Source: Anaerolineales bacterium (GTDB lineage Bacteria > Chloroflexota > Anaerolineae > Anaerolineales > Villigracilaceae). Taken from it: a stretch of DNA of 7,193 nt. How positions within the stretch are numbered: position 1 is the first letter of the stretch; each line of letters begins with the position of its first letter. The notes under the pieces were generated by a model. It worked only from the letters and a program-made list of their open reading frames with translations, was not told the origin of the DNA and ran no database searches. Both the position numbers and the translations under genes were made by a program. Shown here piece after piece: positions 6,156-7,193 of the stretch. The stretch lies in NCBI GenBank assembly GCA_028689195.1, contig JAQTWR010000068.1, forward strand, positions 1 through 7,193. Direction: 5' to 3'.

Positions 6156-6163
6156 TATAAAAT
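6156..6163 (+). promoter_or_regulatory. Possible -10 region for dcd
   Basis: TATAAAAT (6156-6163) lies about 45 bases upstream of the dcd start in the divergent intergenic gap. No clear -35 box is found at normal spacing: TTGAAA at 6129-6134 is 21 bases away from the TATAAA, which is too far. It is therefore a weak candidate. Confidence 0.35.
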
Positions 6164-6206
6164 AACGGCGGCTGAAAAAATTCGCGTTTTATCAAAGGAG
6201 AGCAAT

Positions 6207-6761
6207 ATGGGATTGAAACCCGACCGCTGGATTCGCAAGATGTCGTTGGAACAAAAAATGATCGAACCGTTTGTAGATAAACAAGTGCGTCAGGGCGTCA
6301 TCTCCTACGGCGTTTCCTCTTACGGTTATGACGTTCGCGTTGCGGACGAATTTATGATATTTACGAACGTTCATTCCGCGATTGTCGACCCGAAGAATTT
6401 CGACACCAAATCCATGTTTGAGTTCAAAGGCGATGTGTGCGTCATTCCGCCGAACTCGTTTGCGTTGGCGCGCACCATTGAGTATTTCCGTATTCCGCGC
6501 AACGTGTTGACGGTTTGTCTCGGCAAATCAACTTATGCGCGCTGCGGGCTGATTGTGAACGTCACGCCGTTTGAGCCTGAGTGGGAAGGTTTCGTCACGC
6601 TTGAAATTTCAAATACAACGCCGTTGCCAGCGAAAGTTTACGCCAACGAAGGACTCGCGCAGGTATTGTTTTTTGAAGCCGACGAAGAGTGCGAAATTTC
6701 GTATGCGGATAAAAAAGGAAAATATCAAGGTCAGCAATCCATTGTGCTGCCGAGATTGTGA
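6207..6761 (+). CDS. dcd: dCTP deaminase
   Basis: The 184-residue cytosolic enzyme deaminates dCTP to dUTP, supplying the precursor of dUMP for thymidylate synthesis. Family signatures are in order: [13 protein letters not shown] (33-45), [12 protein letters not shown] (79-90), [20 protein letters not shown] (106-125), then [20 protein letters not shown] with the expected catalytic glutamate E133, and GLAQVLFF (149-156). The length is typical for the trimeric family. ATG 6207 was chosen because a near-perfect AAAGGAG (6194-6200) sits six bases upstream and the protein then begins MGLKPDRWI. The frame is open further upstream, but those codons are AT-rich intergenic sequence. Whether it also hydrolyses dUTP, as bifunctional DCD-DUT enzymes do, cannot be decided by eye. 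It stands alone on this strand and ends at a strong terminator hairpin. Confidence 0.95.
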   Translation: MGLKPDRWIRKMSLEQKMIEPFVDKQVRQGVISYGVSSYGYDVRVADEFMIFTNVHSAIVDPKNFDTKSMFEFKGDVCVIPPNSFALARTIEYFRIPRNVLTVCLGKSTYARCGLIVNVTPFEPEWEGFVTLEISNTTPLPAKVYANEGLAQVLFFEADEECEISYADKKGKYQGQQSIVLPRL

Positions 6762-6765
6762 AAAT

Positions 6766-6795
6766 AAAAAGGACATGGATTTCCATGTCCTTTTT
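6766..6795. terminator. Bidirectional intrinsic terminator between dcd and zwf
   Basis: A perfect hairpin has GGACATGG (6771-6778) pairing with CCATGTCC (6783-6790) around a four-base loop. It is flanked by AAAAA on the left and TTTTT on the right, so each strand reads a GC-containing stem followed by a U tract. It lies 4 bases after the dcd stop and 6 bases beyond the stop of the converging zwf gene, so it can end both transcripts. Confidence 0.9.
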
Positions 6796-6801
6796 ATGTC
6801 T

Positions 6802-7193
6802 TTACTCTTTGTCTAACATCATACTGGCTTCTTCGTTCAACCAGCGGCGACCGTCGCGCGCGAGCAGGTCGTAACTTTCGGGGGGACCCCAACTTTCGGG
6901 TTTGTAAATGGATAAGGGCGGAGTCTGGTGCGATTCCCATGTTTGCAGAATCGGGTCAATCAACGACCATGCGGTTTCTACTTCGTCCGCGCGGGTGAAT
7001 AGGGACGCGTCGCCTTGCAGCGCGTCGAGTAAGAGTCTCTCGTAGGCTTCGGGCATGGCGGCTTTGCCGAAGGCTTGAGAGTAGCGGAATTCCATATCCA
7101 CCGAGCGGGTTTCCGCGACGGTATCGGGAGCCTTCGCTTCAAAGCGGACATGCAAACCCTCGTCGGGTTGCAGATAGAGCACAAGCATATTTG
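6802..7193 (-). CDS. zwf: Glucose-6-phosphate 1-dehydrogenase, C-terminal part (truncated by window edge)
   Basis: About 129 C-terminal residues are visible, and the frame continues open through the right window edge (codon AAT before the internal ATG at 7188), so the true start lies outside. The segment matches the end of glucose-6-phosphate dehydrogenase: NMLVLYLQPDEG, RFEAKAPD, VDMEFRYSQAFG, EAYERLLLDALQGD, LFTRADEVETAW, then SWGPPESYDLLARDGRRW near the C-terminus. These blocks belong to the C-terminal alpha/beta domain involved in dimerisation; the NADP-binding Rossmann domain and active-site histidine are not in view. The enzyme oxidises glucose-6-phosphate to 6-phosphogluconolactone at the entry to the oxidative pentose phosphate pathway, making NADPH. 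It converges on dcd and shares its terminator. Confidence 0.95.
   Translation of the reverse strand, partial: NMLVLYLQPDEGLHVRFEAKAPDTVAETRSVDMEFRYSQAFGKAAMPEAYERLLLDALQGDASLFTRADEVETAWSLIDPILQTWESHQTPPLSIYKPESWGPPESYDLLARDGRRWLNEEASMMLDKE

Overview
The window looks like a stretch of bacterial chromosome carrying mostly housekeeping genes, densely packed on both strands. Protein style and gene content (a beta-CASP metallo-hydrolase, a NAD synthetase split into two genes, and DUF3592 and DUF1684 proteins) fit an environmental Chloroflexota of the Anaerolineae type best. That assignment comes from general resemblance and was not tested by a search. No phage, plasmid, CRISPR or complete insertion-sequence gene is visible.

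Layout, left to right. On the + strand, 1-428 is the 3' end of a ribonuclease D gene with two HRDC domains. It overlaps a beta-CASP metallo-beta-lactamase RNA hydrolase (418-1812). A strong sigma-70-type promoter, embedded in the end of that gene, drives a tRNA-Ser(CGA) (1848-1934), which is closed by an intrinsic terminator (1941-1980). A 20-bp perfect palindrome (2019-2038) lies in the following gap. Next come two genes joined by an ATGA overlap: a nitrilase-family amidohydrolase (2115-2966) and NAD+ synthetase nadE (2963-3790). Together they probably form a two-subunit glutamine-dependent NAD synthetase.

On the - strand, read from 6064 down to 3829, are three poorly characterised genes: a three-helix membrane protein, a DUF1684 protein 13 bp downstream, and a DUF3592 membrane protein. 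Between the last two lies a compact hairpin (4566-4601) flanked by exact direct repeats, which looks like a tiny miniature or REP-like insertion.

On the + strand, dcd (dCTP deaminase, 6207-6761) is divergent from the membrane-protein gene. Its end is separated by a bidirectional terminator hairpin (6766-6795) from the 3' end of a converging glucose-6-phosphate dehydrogenase gene (zwf), which runs off the right edge.

Functionally there are three themes: RNA processing on the left (RNase D, beta-CASP nuclease and a tRNA), nucleotide and cofactor metabolism (NAD synthesis, dCTP deamination, NADPH supply through G6PD), and an uncharacterised membrane-associated cluster in the middle. The window does not show a clearly new multi-gene system. 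The most unusual items are the small repeat-flanked hairpin and the split NAD synthetase.
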